Origin: Soehngenia longivitae
GTDB lineage: Bacteria > Bacillota > Clostridia > Tissierellales > Tissierellaceae
Length of the DNA stretch: 64,000 nt
Assembly (NCBI RefSeq): GCF_004684055.1
Contig: NZ_SRIB01000008.1
Span: 52,506-116,505 of the forward strand
Direction: 5' to 3'
The position numbers were made by a program, and so were the translations under genes. The stretch's first letter is position 1. Every line of letters starts with the position of its first letter. Below, one piece after another: positions 1-9,215 of this stretch. The notes below the pieces were generated by a model. The model was given only the letters and a program-made list of their open reading frames with translations, ran no database searches and was not told the DNA's origin.

Positions 1-281
1 ATTATAAAGTAAGTAAAGTTGAATTTGAAGAATATCTTCAAAAAGCAATAGATGGAGTTAATTTGAGTAAAACAAATGAACTTCATTTTGGTGCGAGCAA
101 ATTAAGCGATGTAGAGCCGATTGTTAAAAAAAGGACAAACACTGCATACAATGACAATGGTAACAATGTTGATATTGATCTTGAAATGACTGAATTAGCT
201 GCGAATGAGATATATTACAGTGCACTTACACAGATTATAAATGCAAAATTATCAAGTTTAAATTATGTAATAAATAGATAA
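1..281 (+). CDS. flgB: Flagellar basal-body rod protein FlgB (5' end outside window)
   Basis: FlgB is a proximal rod subunit of the flagellar basal body. The open frame is already running at base 3, where it reads YKVSKVEFEEYL. This matches the segment that follows the conserved NxANxxTPGYK motif near the FlgB N-terminus, so roughly the first 30 to 40 residues and the operon promoter lie upstream. The end (LEMTELAANEIYYSALTQII) is the C-terminal helix typical of rod proteins. flgC follows after 14 bases with its own AAGGGGGA ribosome site. An internal ATG at 63 is not the true start. Confidence 0.93.
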   Translation, partial: YKVSKVEFEEYLQKAIDGVNLSKTNELHFGASKLSDVEPIVKKRTNTAYNDNGNNVDIDLEMTELAANEIYYSALTQIINAKLSSLNYVINR

Positions 282-295
282 GGGGGAATTTTAGT

Positions 296-730
296 ATGAG
301 CGTATTTAAATCATTGCAGATAAATGCAAGTGGGCTCTCTTTAGAAAGACTAAAAATGGATATAATTTCAACAAATATTGCAAATATAAATACTACACGA
401 GCAGAGAATGGTGAAGCATATAGGAGAAAAGTAGTGACATTTAGCGAAAACCTAGAAAAAGAGATAGACAGAACTAGCGGGATAAGGAAAAATGTTAGTA
501 GTGGAGTTAAGGTAGATGGAATAGAAGAAGATCAAACTGAATTTAGAATTGTCTATGACCCAACTCATCCAGATGCTGATGAGAATGGATATGTTCAGAT
601 GCCAAATGTAAATATTGTTGACGAAATGATTGCATTGATAAATACACAAAGAGCGTATGAAGCAAATGTGACATGTTTAAATGCAAATAAAGCTATTCTA
701 AAAAAAGCGCTAGATATTTCTAAAGGCTAA
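296..730 (+). CDS. flgC: Flagellar basal-body rod protein FlgC
   Basis: Rod subunit acting with FlgB, FlgF and FlgG in the periplasm or cell wall; exported by the flagellar type III system. The 144 residues are normal for the family. The N-terminal rod signature (SGLSLERLKMDIISTNIANINTT) and the C-terminal helix (NVNIVDEMIALINTQRAYEANV) are both present. Second gene of the operon, in the flgB-flgC-fliE order standard for Bacillota. Confidence 0.96.
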   Translation: MSVFKSLQINASGLSLERLKMDIISTNIANINTTRAENGEAYRRKVVTFSENLEKEIDRTSGIRKNVSSGVKVDGIEEDQTEFRIVYDPTHPDADENGYVQMPNVNIVDEMIALINTQRAYEANVTCLNANKAILKKALDISKG

Positions 731-741
731 GGAGGATTAAC

Positions 742-1029
742 ATGGAAATAAATAAAATAGGATTATCAGGGATAAATTCAGTAAATTCAAAGGTAAACGA
801 CAAAACTGAGACTGACTTTAGAGCAGTGTTAAACGAACAATTAAATAAATTAAATGACAAGCAAGTTGAAGCTGACAATTATATAAGTGATCTTATAAGT
901 GGAAATGATGTGGACTTACATCAAGTTATGATAGCCACTGAAGAAGCAAGGCTCTCTCTTGAATTAGCAGTTCAAATAAGAAATAAGGTTGTAGAAGCAT
1001 ATAAAGAACTCAACAATATGCAACTATAA
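742..1029 (+). CDS. fliE: Flagellar hook-basal body complex protein FliE
   Basis: FliE joins the MS ring to the proximal rod. The 95 residues match the family length. The conserved C-terminal half is visible (DVDLHQVMIATEEARLSLELAVQIRNKVVEAYKELNNMQL), in which the HQVMIA and YKEL segments are diagnostic. The ribosome site AAGGAGG sits before the ATG, and fliF starts 19 bases downstream. Confidence 0.96.
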   Translation: MEINKIGLSGINSVNSKVNDKTETDFRAVLNEQLNKLNDKQVEADNYISDLISGNDVDLHQVMIATEEARLSLELAVQIRNKVVEAYKELNNMQL

Positions 1030-1048
1030 ATAAAAGGAGAAGCTTTTA

Positions 1049-2590
1049 ATGGATGGTGTAAAATCGACATTTAGTAATGTCAAGAGCGGCTGGACCAAAA
1101 TTGATAAAAAAAAGAAGAAAAGGATGATAGCAACAATAGCTGTCATAGCTTTAGTTGTGATTGGATTAACATATTTTGCTAATAAGGTCACATATAGAGT
1201 TCTTTTTACAAATCTTGAGCTTGACGATGCAGGGGTTATAGTAAATGATCTTGAGACAAAGAAAATAAAATACAAAGTTGCTGACGGGGGCACAACCATC
1301 TTAATCGATGAGGATTATATTGATACATACAGGATGGAATTGGCAATGAATGGTATGCTTCCCGAAAATTCAATTGGATTTGAGATATTTGACAGTACAA
1401 GCATGATGTTAACCGAGGAAGATAGGCAGATCATGTATCAAAGAGCGCTTACGGGAGAAATCCAAAGAAGCATAATGTCATTAGATGCCATAAACAATGC
1501 AAAAGTGCACCTAGTGCTGCCACAGAAAAGCATTTTTGATGCTGAAGAAAAACAAGGGTCTGCATCGATAGTCATAGATGTAAAACCTACTAAAAAAATT
1601 ACAGAAGAAATGATTAGAGGTATAGCAGCATTAGTTTCTGGAGCAGTAGATAATATTCCACTAGAGAACATACAAGTAGTAGATTCTTCAGGCGTGTTGC
1701 TAAGTTCTTTTCTAGCTGATGATGGTACAAGTCTTGGAACGTCAAATTTAATCAGTAAACAACAAGAGGTAAGAAGACAATTTGAAAAGGAATTGGAAAC
1801 AAAACTTAACAACTTGTTGGGCAGTGCATTTGGCGTAAATAAGATAAAAGTTTCAGTTTTTGCTGACATGGACTTTGATTCTACAGAGAGCACAATCATA
1901 GAGTACCGTGATCCAGTCGTAAGAAGCGAGCAAGTTGACGCTAGCGGAAACAACATAGACATACAAGATGTTACTGGTGGTAATATAAATGACAATATAA
2001 GTAATGTAGTCCAAGGTGTAGATGGTGAAAACTCAACATATTCAAAAACTACAAATAACGAGCTAACAACAGAAACCACATCAATCATTAGAGCACCCGG
2101 GAAAATCAATAAGATAAGCACATCTGTGATATATGACGGCCAATTAAGCCAGGCTAATATTTCAAATATACAGAATATTATTGCAACAGCAATTGGATAC
2201 GATGCTGAAAGAGGAGATTTAATTAATGTTGTTGGGATAGAGTTTAACAAAGATTTGAGTGAGGATATTCCGCCAACAGACACAACTAATACAAACTTTA
2301 TTCAAGACAATCTGCCTTTACTCATTGGTATAGGTGTAGGAAGTTTAATTTTTATTATCGGGACAGTGATAATATTGAATTCTAGGAAGAAAAGGAAGGA
2401 AGACAAAGAATTCCAAGAAAATTTAACAAAAGGCGTTACAGTGGAAGATACAATTAAAGTTTTAAATGAAAATACAATTGGTGAAAAAATAGAAGCCCAA
2501 CCTGACACAAAAGGGAAAATGGCTAAAGATTATGCTAAGGATAATCCTGAATTAGCAGCAGAATTGATTAAAGCATGGTTAAGGGAGTAG
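1049..2590 (+). CDS. fliF: Flagellar MS-ring protein FliF
   Basis: Inner-membrane ring protein that carries the rod and docks FliG. At 513 residues it is of normal length. It has a first membrane segment at about residues 26-43, the secretin-like ring-building region (YRVLFTNLELDDAG; YQRALTGEIQRSI), a long periplasmic part, a second membrane segment at about 425-446 and a cytoplasmic tail. The tail ends in AAELIKAWLRE, the FliG-binding end. The stop codon abuts the fliG start codon, which implies translational coupling. Confidence 0.97.
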   Translation: MDGVKSTFSNVKSGWTKIDKKKKKRMIATIAVIALVVIGLTYFANKVTYRVLFTNLELDDAGVIVNDLETKKIKYKVADGGTTILIDEDYIDTYRMELAMNGMLPENSIGFEIFDSTSMMLTEEDRQIMYQRALTGEIQRSIMSLDAINNAKVHLVLPQKSIFDAEEKQGSASIVIDVKPTKKITEEMIRGIAALVSGAVDNIPLENIQVVDSSGVLLSSFLADDGTSLGTSNLISKQQEVRRQFEKELETKLNNLLGSAFGVNKIKVSVFADMDFDSTESTIIEYRDPVVRSEQVDASGNNIDIQDVTGGNINDNISNVVQGVDGENSTYSKTTNNELTTETTSIIRAPGKINKISTSVIYDGQLSQANISNIQNIIATAIGYDAERGDLINVVGIEFNKDLSEDIPPTDTTNTNFIQDNLPLLIGIGVGSLIFIIGTVIILNSRKKRKEDKEFQENLTKGVTVEDTIKVLNENTIGEKIEAQPDTKGKMAKDYAKDNPELAAELIKAWLRE

Positions 2591-3604
2591 ATGAGAATGA
2601 AAAATCCTAGGAAGGGAACAACAAAAGCAGCCATATTTCTTATATCTTTAGGCCCTGAAATATCAGCACAAGTTTTAAAACTATTGCCAGATAATATGAT
2701 ACAACAAGTAACATATGAAATTGCAAACATAGATTACGTAGAGCCTGGGGAAAAGGATAAAGTAATTGATGAGTTTATTGATATGGCTACAGCGAGAAAA
2801 TTTGTTTTAGATGGAGGAATAGATTATGCAAAAAACCTTCTAAACAAGGCATTAGGGGTACAAAGGGCTAAAGAAGTCATCGATGTATTATACCAATATA
2901 AACAGATAGAAAAACCTTTTTCAATAGCAAGAAGAGCTGATCCTCAACAGTTAACTAATTTATTAATCAATGAACATCCACAGACCACAGCGCTGATACT
3001 GTGTTATATGCAACCTGATAAAGCAGCAACTGTATTATCTCAATTTCCTGTTGACTTGCAAGCTGATATAGCCCAAAGGGTTGCGACTATTAATAGGACT
3101 TCTCCGCAGGTCATCAAAAGGATAGAAAAAGTTATGGAAGATAAATTTTCAGGATTAATAGATAATGAACAAGAAACAATTGGTGGAGTAAAGACATTGG
3201 TTGAAATTTTAAATTCGGTTGATAGAAATACTGAGAAAAACATAATTTCATCTTTAGAAATAGAAGAGCCAGAATTAGCTGAACAAGTTAAATCAAGTCT
3301 ATTTGTATTTGAAGATATAGTTAACTTAGATAAGAATTCCGTTCAACGTATATTAAGGGAAGTAAGTAATGAAGACTTAGCTCTAGCATTAAAAGGTGCA
3401 TCAGAGAAGGTTACAAGTGTAGTATTTGCTAATATTTCTCAAAGAGCCGCAGAAATGCTAAAAGAAGATATACAATTCATGGGCCCAGTAAGACTATCTG
3501 CGGTAGAAGAAGCTCAAAGAAAGATAGTTAACATCATTAGAAGATTAGAAGAAGCCGGTGAAGTGGTTATTGCAAGAGGAGATCAAGATGGAATCATCAT
3601 ATAG
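2591..3604 (+). CDS. fliG: Flagellar motor switch protein FliG
   Basis: Rotor protein that receives torque from MotA and binds FliF and the switch complex. The 337 residues have all three parts: the N-terminal FliF-binding domain (KAAIFLISLGPEISAQVLKLL), a middle domain with the EHPQT motif (LINEHPQTTALIL) and a C-terminal torque domain. Two ATGs lie two codons apart (2591, 2597); the ribosome site AAGGGAG lies in the last codons of fliF, and spacing makes the second ATG at least as likely. The 3' end overlaps fliH by 17 bases. Confidence 0.97.
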   Translation: MRMKNPRKGTTKAAIFLISLGPEISAQVLKLLPDNMIQQVTYEIANIDYVEPGEKDKVIDEFIDMATARKFVLDGGIDYAKNLLNKALGVQRAKEVIDVLYQYKQIEKPFSIARRADPQQLTNLLINEHPQTTALILCYMQPDKAATVLSQFPVDLQADIAQRVATINRTSPQVIKRIEKVMEDKFSGLIDNEQETIGGVKTLVEILNSVDRNTEKNIISSLEIEEPELAEQVKSSLFVFEDIVNLDKNSVQRILREVSNEDLALALKGASEKVTSVVFANISQRAAEMLKEDIQFMGPVRLSAVEEAQRKIVNIIRRLEEAGEVVIARGDQDGIII

Positions 3605-4340
3605 AGTCATAAAAAAACATGAGGTTGAATTAGATAGACATACTATAGAAGTAAAAGAAGTAAACGTAAAAAAAATTGAGGTTGATTCAAAAAAAGAGGA
3701 CTTAAATATATACGAGAACGAAGAAAATAAAGAAGAATTTCTAGAAGCAATGTCTATAAAACAAAGAATAATAGAAGAGGCAGAAACCGAAAGGAAATAT
3801 ATTCTACAGAAGGCTAGTGAAGAGTTAGAAGATTTAAAAAAAAGCGCATTCGAAGAAGGATACAACAGTGGGTATGAAAAAGGTTACATTGAAGGGAAAG
3901 AAAGAGCAAAAATAGAATCCGAAAACATTAAATTAAACGCAATCAAATTATTAAAAAATGCACAAAAAGAGAGTGAAGACTTTTTAATTAACTTTAGGGA
4001 AGAAATTATAAAACTAGCAGCAACTATTGCAGAAAAAATGGCCAATATCGCTATAGATACTTCTGAAGAAAACATTATGAATATAATTCATCCTATACTT
4101 GAAGAAATAGAAAATGCAACAAATGTTATAATAACTGTAAATCCAAGCAAATATGAGATTTTAAAGAAAAACTTGCCAAGTTTAAGAGAAAGATATAAGC
4201 AAATAAATTTTAATGTTTTAAAAGATGCTGATATAGAGATAAACGGATGTATCATTGAATCTGGAAACAAAATAATAGATGCACAATTTAGAAACCAAAT
4301 AATATCCATCGTCAATGAATTGATTAATTCAGGTGAGTAA
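3588..4340 (+). CDS. fliH: Flagellar assembly protein FliH
   Basis: Regulatory stator-like subunit of the FliI export ATPase. The chosen ATG gives 250 residues and has AGAGGAG seven bases upstream; an earlier in-frame ATG at 3558 lies deep in fliG and has no ribosome site. The middle region is a Glu/Lys-rich coiled coil with glycine-zipper-like spacing (AFEEGYNSGYEKGYIEGKE), a family hallmark. The C-terminal half matches the V-ATPase-E-like domain. It is followed after three bases by fliI. Confidence 0.9.
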   Translation: MESSYRVIKKHEVELDRHTIEVKEVNVKKIEVDSKKEDLNIYENEENKEEFLEAMSIKQRIIEEAETERKYILQKASEELEDLKKSAFEEGYNSGYEKGYIEGKERAKIESENIKLNAIKLLKNAQKESEDFLINFREEIIKLAATIAEKMANIAIDTSEENIMNIIHPILEEIENATNVIITVNPSKYEILKKNLPSLRERYKQINFNVLKDADIEINGCIIESGNKIIDAQFRNQIISIVNELINSGE

Positions 4341-4343
4341 ACT

Positions 4344-5660
4344 ATGATAATAGATTTTGATAATTTAACTAATGCAGTTAAGAACAAAGAACATTACTTA
4401 GTTATGGGAAAAGTGACAGAAGTAATAGGACTTATAATCAAAGTAGAAGGTATAGAAGCATTCATTGGAGAAGTATGTGAAATTATCATAAGATCAACTA
4501 AAACCATTGTATTAGCTGAAGTAGTAGGGTTTAAGGACGACTGTGTTCTGCTAATGCCATTAGATGAAATAAGTGGGATCGGACCTGGCTGTCTTGTTAA
4601 GCCTACAGGTAAGAAACTAAGTATAAAAATAAGTGATGATTTATTAGGGCACACTCTTGATGGACTTGGAAGACCACTTGATAGAAAATTAAAAATAAAT
4701 GGCGAGTTTTACAATGTTGATAGAGAACCTCCTAATCCATTTGACAGGAGAAGAATATCTACCATAATGAGTACTGGAGTTAAAGCAATAGATGGGATAT
4801 TAACTTGTGGAGAAGGGCAAAGAGTTGGGATTTTCTCAGGAAGTGGAGTCGGGAAGAGCACACTTTTAGGGATGATAGCTAGATATTGTGAGGCAGATGT
4901 AAATGTCATTGGACTAATTGGAGAAAGAGGAAGAGAAGTGCTTGAATTCATACAAAAAGATTTAGGCATAGACGGTTATAAAAAAAGTGTTGTGGTTTGT
5001 GCAACATCTGATCAACCACCACTTGTTAGACTCAAAGGCGCATTTGTAGCGACAGCAATAGCAGAGTATTTCAGAGACCAAGGGAAAAAAGTAATGCTTA
5101 TGATGGACTCTGTAACGAGATTTGCAATGGCACAAAGAGAGATAGGCCTTGCAACTGGAGAACCACCCTCGACAAAGGGATATACTCCGTCCGTATTTGC
5201 ATTATTGCCGAAGTTATTGGAGCGAAGTGGAATGAGTAAAGATGGTTCCATAACAGCATTTTATACTGTCCTTGTAGAAGGAGATGATATGAATGATCCG
5301 ATAGCAGACGCAGTTAGAGGAATATTAGATGGGCACATCATTTTATCAAGAGAAATTGCTGCAAAAAATCACTTTCCGTCTATAGACATACAAAATAGTA
5401 TTAGTAGAGTCATGAAAGAAATAGTGGCAGAAAATCATTACTCTTTAGCTGGAGAACTTAAGGAAAATGTAGCAATTTATAAGGATTCAGAAGACTTGAT
5501 TAACATCGGAGCATATGTCAAGGGAAGCAATTTAAAGATAGATAGGGCGGTTGCTTTAAATTCTAAGATAAACTCATTTTTAAAACAAAACATTACCGAA
5601 AGTTATACATTTGATGAAACGCTTGACTTGTTAGTAAATAGTTTAAATATAGATAATTAG
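4344..5660 (+). CDS. fliI: Flagellum-specific ATPase FliI
   Basis: Export ATPase of the flagellar type III secretion system, working as a hexamer with FliH and FliJ at the cytoplasmic gate. At 438 residues it is of normal length. The P-loop SGSGVGKST lies near residues 165-173, Walker B (KVMLMMDSVTRFAMAQREIG) near residue 252, and the family segment GEPPSTKGYTPSVFALLPKL follows. The start ATG is poorly preceded by a classical ribosome site apart from GGTGAG in the end of fliH, which suggests coupling. Confidence 0.97.
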   Translation: MIIDFDNLTNAVKNKEHYLVMGKVTEVIGLIIKVEGIEAFIGEVCEIIIRSTKTIVLAEVVGFKDDCVLLMPLDEISGIGPGCLVKPTGKKLSIKISDDLLGHTLDGLGRPLDRKLKINGEFYNVDREPPNPFDRRRISTIMSTGVKAIDGILTCGEGQRVGIFSGSGVGKSTLLGMIARYCEADVNVIGLIGERGREVLEFIQKDLGIDGYKKSVVVCATSDQPPLVRLKGAFVATAIAEYFRDQGKKVMLMMDSVTRFAMAQREIGLATGEPPSTKGYTPSVFALLPKLLERSGMSKDGSITAFYTVLVEGDDMNDPIADAVRGILDGHIILSREIAAKNHFPSIDIQNSISRVMKEIVAENHYSLAGELKENVAIYKDSEDLINIGAYVKGSNLKIDRAVALNSKINSFLKQNITESYTFDETLDLLVNSLNIDN

Positions 5661-5671
5661 AGGGGCTTACA

Positions 5672-6106
5672 ATGGAAAATTATATCTTTTCAATGGAAAA
5701 AGTACTTGATTATAGAGAAGACATTGAAAAATTAAAAAGAGAAGAATTTGCAAAAATTAACTTAGAGATTTCACAGCTAGAAATAGAGATAGCTAAGATA
5801 AATATAGAATTAAAAGAGATAAATGAAAAAATATTTAAAATTCAAAATGCAAATGAATTATTCCAAATGCAATTGTATAGAGAAGCATTAGAAGAAAAAT
5901 TGGAAATACAGAAATTACTCTTGAGCGAAAAAAGAAAGGCTTTAGAAGATAAAAGAGTAGAACTCACAAAAGCTCAAGCGGATAAAAAAATTATGGAAAA
6001 GCTCAAAGAAAAGGATTATTCCCAGTTTATGTACAAAAAGAATTTAAAAGAACAAAAAGAACTAGATGAATTTTCTGTCATGAAATTCAAACACGCTAAA
6101 AATTAA
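5672..6106 (+). CDS. fliJ: Flagellar export chaperone FliJ
   Basis: Small, almost entirely alpha-helical coiled-coil protein of 144 residues that acts as the central stalk of the FliI ATPase ring. Sequence identity in this family is low. The call rests on the Lys/Glu-rich heptad pattern, the start MENYIFSMEKVLDYREDIE (an F/Y-x-ME-VLDYRE pattern typical of FliJ) and the position between fliI and fliK. The ribosome site is GAGGGG. Confidence 0.88.
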   Translation: MENYIFSMEKVLDYREDIEKLKREEFAKINLEISQLEIEIAKINIELKEINEKIFKIQNANELFQMQLYREALEEKLEIQKLLLSEKRKALEDKRVELTKAQADKKIMEKLKEKDYSQFMYKKNLKEQKELDEFSVMKFKHAKN

Positions 6107-6140
6107 TTTTTAGATAAATAAAAAAAGGGGAGGTGATAAA

Positions 6141-7388
6141 ATGGAAATAAATAGGATTGATCTTAATACAAATAATAATAAAATAAGCAATGATGTTTTC
6201 GATACATCAGAAGAATTTAAATCAGTATTGAAAGATTTTGTTTTAAACAACAAAGATATAAAGAAGTCAGAGAAAGATAAAAATACGTTAGATGGAGATT
6301 TAGAAAATGAAGAAACTAAAGAAACTAAATCTGAGGTAATTGACTTAGATATAACTAGCATTTTAGCTCTATTTAATAACTTCAATTTAGCTAAAGCAAG
6401 TGATAGTTCATTAGATATAAATATATCTGATAAGCTAGATGAACTAATTTCGATTGAAGGTAACACAATTTTAAATATGTCAAAAGCAAATGATTTAGAA
6501 AATATTCCAATTGTGCTAAATGCTGACATAGGATTAGCGGAAAATTCTGATCAGAAAGAGGAAAAATTGATTTTTCTAGAAGATATCAACATAAAAAAAG
6601 ACACTACAATTAAAGGACTACTCGGGGAATATGAAAAATTAAATATAAAAACCAATAAAGACCCTTCTGATGAGAAAATCACTGATAAAGTCAATAAGGA
6701 AAGTATTATTTTAAAGACTCAATTTTCAGAAGAAGAAAACAAAGGAACTATTGGATTTAGAGAAAAGGAAAGTTTAGATTTAAAAAATCTAGATAAACAA
6801 TTCAATAAAGAATTAGATGTATCAAAGCATGAAATTGAAGGGGAATTAAAGCTAGATATTCAAGTGCAAAAGGGAACAGTCGATATTTCTAATACAAATC
6901 TGGGAATTAACAACGTAAAAAGTGCAACTATGGGATATAACAATTTAGAGTCGATAAAGCAAGCAATAATCGATATACAAAAACCAAAAACAGAAGGTGA
7001 GAGCACATTTATAAATATAAGGCTTAAACCAGATAGCTTAGGTCAACTTAATATCAACTTAAAAATAGAAAAAGGAGACCTAAAAGCTATCATGTTAGTG
7101 CAAAATGAGAGCACAAAATCTGCAATTCTTAATCAGATTGATGAACTCTCAAACAGCCTGTTAAAGCAAAATATCACGATTTCAAAATTTGAAGTAAAGG
7201 TTGTGAATGACAATTTAAATTTTGATTTTACTAAGAACCAATCAAACTTTAATTTTGATTCAAACAACAATTCTAACGACAGGCAAAATAAATATTATTG
7301 GAATAAAACAACAAGAGAGGAAATAGAAACAGTAAAGATTTTACAGTACAAAGATTACAATGAATCAGGTGTAAATATTCTCGCATAG
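6141..7388 (+). CDS. fliK: Flagellar hook-length control protein FliK
   Basis: Secreted ruler that sets hook length and switches export specificity through FlhB. The protein has 415 residues. The long N-terminal part is low-complexity and Lys/Asp/Asn-rich. The conserved C-terminal hook-control domain is clear (INIRLKPDSLGQLNINLKIE, then a K-A-x-M-L-V strand and a Leu-rich helix) at about residues 290-355. It ends 11 bases before flgD. The ribosome site GGGGAGGTGAT is strong. Confidence 0.93.
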   Translation: MEINRIDLNTNNNKISNDVFDTSEEFKSVLKDFVLNNKDIKKSEKDKNTLDGDLENEETKETKSEVIDLDITSILALFNNFNLAKASDSSLDINISDKLDELISIEGNTILNMSKANDLENIPIVLNADIGLAENSDQKEEKLIFLEDINIKKDTTIKGLLGEYEKLNIKTNKDPSDEKITDKVNKESIILKTQFSEEENKGTIGFREKESLDLKNLDKQFNKELDVSKHEIEGELKLDIQVQKGTVDISNTNLGINNVKSATMGYNNLESIKQAIIDIQKPKTEGESTFINIRLKPDSLGQLNINLKIEKGDLKAIMLVQNESTKSAILNQIDELSNSLLKQNITISKFEVKVVNDNLNFDFTKNQSNFNFDSNNNSNDRQNKYYWNKTTREEIETVKILQYKDYNESGVNILA

Positions 7389-7399
7389 GAGGTGGGAAA

Positions 7400-7795
7400 A
7401 TGGAAATAATAGGAGTAAACAATATAACAAACACAAATGCTGTTAATAATAAATCTTTATCAATCGATGATTTCTTAAAAATCATGGCAGCAGAAATAAA
7501 AAATCAAAATGTATCAGGGGATGAAAGTGGGGGAGGCAGCAAAACAGATTATTTGACGCAAATGGCTCAATTTAGCATGCTTGAACAGCTAAATCAGATA
7601 TATGAATCAATTAACCAAGTGAACATGTTAAATCAAGCAAGGCTAGTGGGAAAAGAAGTAAAAATTTATTCTGAAGAAGGAGACATCGTTGGAATTGTTG
7701 AGAAAGTTAAATTTGCTAACAACAATGTATACCTTCAAATAGATCAAAAAGACTACCCAATAGGTTTATTAGTAGAAGTATCAAATGAGGGATAA
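7400..7795 (+). CDS. flgD: Flagellar hook assembly (capping) protein FlgD
   Basis: Hook cap needed for FlgE polymerisation. Only 131 residues, so this is the short form that keeps the conserved N-terminal region and lacks most of the C-terminal Ig-like domains of enterobacterial FlgD. The signature is SIDDFLKIMAAEIKNQN and TDYLTQMAQFSMLEQLNQI. A Gly/Ser-rich stretch (GDESGGGSK) replaces the usual DPxxPxD motif, an unusual detail. It is followed two bases later by the next gene. Confidence 0.93.
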   Translation: MEIIGVNNITNTNAVNNKSLSIDDFLKIMAAEIKNQNVSGDESGGGSKTDYLTQMAQFSMLEQLNQIYESINQVNMLNQARLVGKEVKIYSEEGDIVGIVEKVKFANNNVYLQIDQKDYPIGLLVEVSNEG

Positions 7796-7797
7796 AT

Positions 7798-8166
7798 ATG
7801 GATATAAAAATTCAAAACAATTACCAAATAAAAAATGAAGTAAATAAAACAAAGCACTCTGATACTGAAAATCTAAATTTTAAAGAGATTCTCAATGAAA
7901 CAATAAAAGCTAATAAAGAAGTCAATATATCTAATCATGCACTCCAGAGAATGAATGAAAGAGGAGTGAGATTAAATAGCAGGGATATTGAAAATTTAAA
8001 TACAGCAATAAATAAGCTTGAAGAAAAAGGAGCAAAAGAAAGCTTGATTCTTTATAAAGATTTGGCTTTCATAGCAAGTATAACAAATAGGACAATTATA
8101 ACTTCTATGAACAATTCTGAAGTTTCAATTGTGACAAATATTGATAGCACAATGATAGTTAAGTAA
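7798..8166 (+). CDS. Small conserved flagellar operon protein (TIGR02530-like)
   Basis: A 122-residue protein between flgD and flgE, where many Bacillota carry a family simply called flagellar operon protein. The recognisable core is VNISNHALQRMNERGVRLNSRDIENLNTAINKLEEKGAKESLILYKDLAFIASITNRTIIT. The family is soluble with no known catalytic site. Its role in hook assembly is inferred only from position. No signal peptide or membrane segment is visible. Confidence 0.85.
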   Translation: MDIKIQNNYQIKNEVNKTKHSDTENLNFKEILNETIKANKEVNISNHALQRMNERGVRLNSRDIENLNTAINKLEEKGAKESLILYKDLAFIASITNRTIITSMNNSEVSIVTNIDSTMIVK

Positions 8167-8216
8167 TGGCTGGACCTTATGGGAGCCATAAATTCGCAGA
8201 CTGACTGAAGCGAATT
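8167..8216 (+). other. Structured intercistronic RNA with alternative hairpins before flgE
   Basis: The 69-base gap before flgE holds three inverted repeats. TTATGG-GAG-CCATAA (8177-8191) can form a tight hairpin. TGGCT (8167-8171) can instead pair with AGCCA (8184-8188), which excludes the first. AATTCGC (8191-8197) pairs with GCGAATT (8210-8216). There is no U-tract, so it is not a terminator. It could be an mRNA stability, processing or translation-control element for the highly expressed hook gene. Confidence 0.5.
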
Positions 8217-8235
8217 AATAAAAGGGGGATTACAA

Positions 8236-9162
8236 ATGTTAAGGTCATTATATTCCGGTGTAAATGGAATGAAGGGATTTCAAACTAAGATGGACGTTTT
8301 AGCAAATAACATAGCAAATGTAAATACGACGGCATATAAATCCAGCAGGGTGAGATTTCAAGACATGCTAAGCCAAACTATGGCAAATGCACAAAGCCCT
8401 TCAACAAATGGGCTAGGTGGTATCAATGGAAAACAAGTTGGGTTAGGAGTTAAAGTAGGCGCAATAGACATGATGATGACAGATGGAGCACTGCAACCTA
8501 CAAATAGAGGTTTGGACTTTGCAATTGAGGGCGAAGGATTTTTTGCAGTATCACCTGATAATAATGGTAACACTAAATATTACACAAGAGATGGAGCTTT
8601 CTTTACTGATTACGAAGGAAATCTTGTAAATTCTAATGGAGAAAGAGTTTTGGGATATATCGTAAATGGTATGACAAAGAATCCTACTACAAATGTTTAT
8701 AGTTATACTACACCAGCAACATTGAATGCTCCGAATGGAATTAATGATTTAGATAAATTAAAACCATTGGTCATACCTGAAAAAATATTAGTTGGAGCAA
8801 GTACATTAGATTTAGAAAGTTATTCAATAGATGGATCTGGGCAAATAATTGGAGTATATAGTGATGGGAAATCATATCTACTTGGGCAGATAGGAGTAGT
8901 TGGGTTTAACAATCCTGAGGGTTTAGAAAAAATCGGCAATAACAACTATGTTGCCTCGAACAACTCTGGAATGCCTGAAGTGGGAATTGCTGGGCAAAAA
9001 GGCTTAGGAGTTATCAGACAAGGCTTTCTTGAAATGTCAAATGTAGATTTAGCCAATGAATTTACAGAAATGATAATTGCCAGTAGAGCTTACCAAGCAA
9101 ATTCAAGAAGCATCACAACATCTGATGAAATGCTTCAAGAGTTAATCAATCTTAAGAGATAA
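8236..9162 (+). CDS. flgE: Flagellar hook protein FlgE (short form)
   Basis: Hook subunit exported before filament proteins. The protein has 308 residues, shorter than the 400 or so of enterobacterial FlgE. The N-terminus (MLRSLYSGVNGMKGFQTKMD then VLANNIANVNTTAYKSSRV) and C-terminus (LEMSNVDLANEFTEMIIASRAYQANSRSI) carry the hook/rod signatures. Its place after fliK-flgD supports FlgE rather than FlgG. The ribosome site AAGGGGGA is strong and lies just after the structured gap. Confidence 0.92.
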   Translation: MLRSLYSGVNGMKGFQTKMDVLANNIANVNTTAYKSSRVRFQDMLSQTMANAQSPSTNGLGGINGKQVGLGVKVGAIDMMMTDGALQPTNRGLDFAIEGEGFFAVSPDNNGNTKYYTRDGAFFTDYEGNLVNSNGERVLGYIVNGMTKNPTTNVYSYTTPATLNAPNGINDLDKLKPLVIPEKILVGASTLDLESYSIDGSGQIIGVYSDGKSYLLGQIGVVGFNNPEGLEKIGNNNYVASNNSGMPEVGIAGQKGLGVIRQGFLEMSNVDLANEFTEMIIASRAYQANSRSITTSDEMLQELINLKR

Positions 9163-9173
9163 TAATTTAAAAA

Positions 9174-9200
9174 GCATCTTAGGCTTTTTGCCTAAGATGC
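9174..9200 (+). other. Strong intercistronic stem-loop between flgE and flbD
   Basis: A perfect 11-bp inverted repeat (GCATCTTAGGC and GCCTAAGATGC) with a TTTTT loop. No run of T follows the right arm; instead the flbD ribosome site (GGAGG) begins about six bases later. It therefore looks like an mRNA 3'-end stabiliser for flgE or a processing site inside the operon rather than a terminator. Confidence 0.65.
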
Positions 9201-9215
9201 GAATTGGAGGATAAT

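Noticed and set aside
1438..2283. Long minus-strand open frame inside fliF
   Set aside because: It lies fully inside a well-supported gene, has no ribosome site and its product is a Ser/Leu-rich antisense translation.
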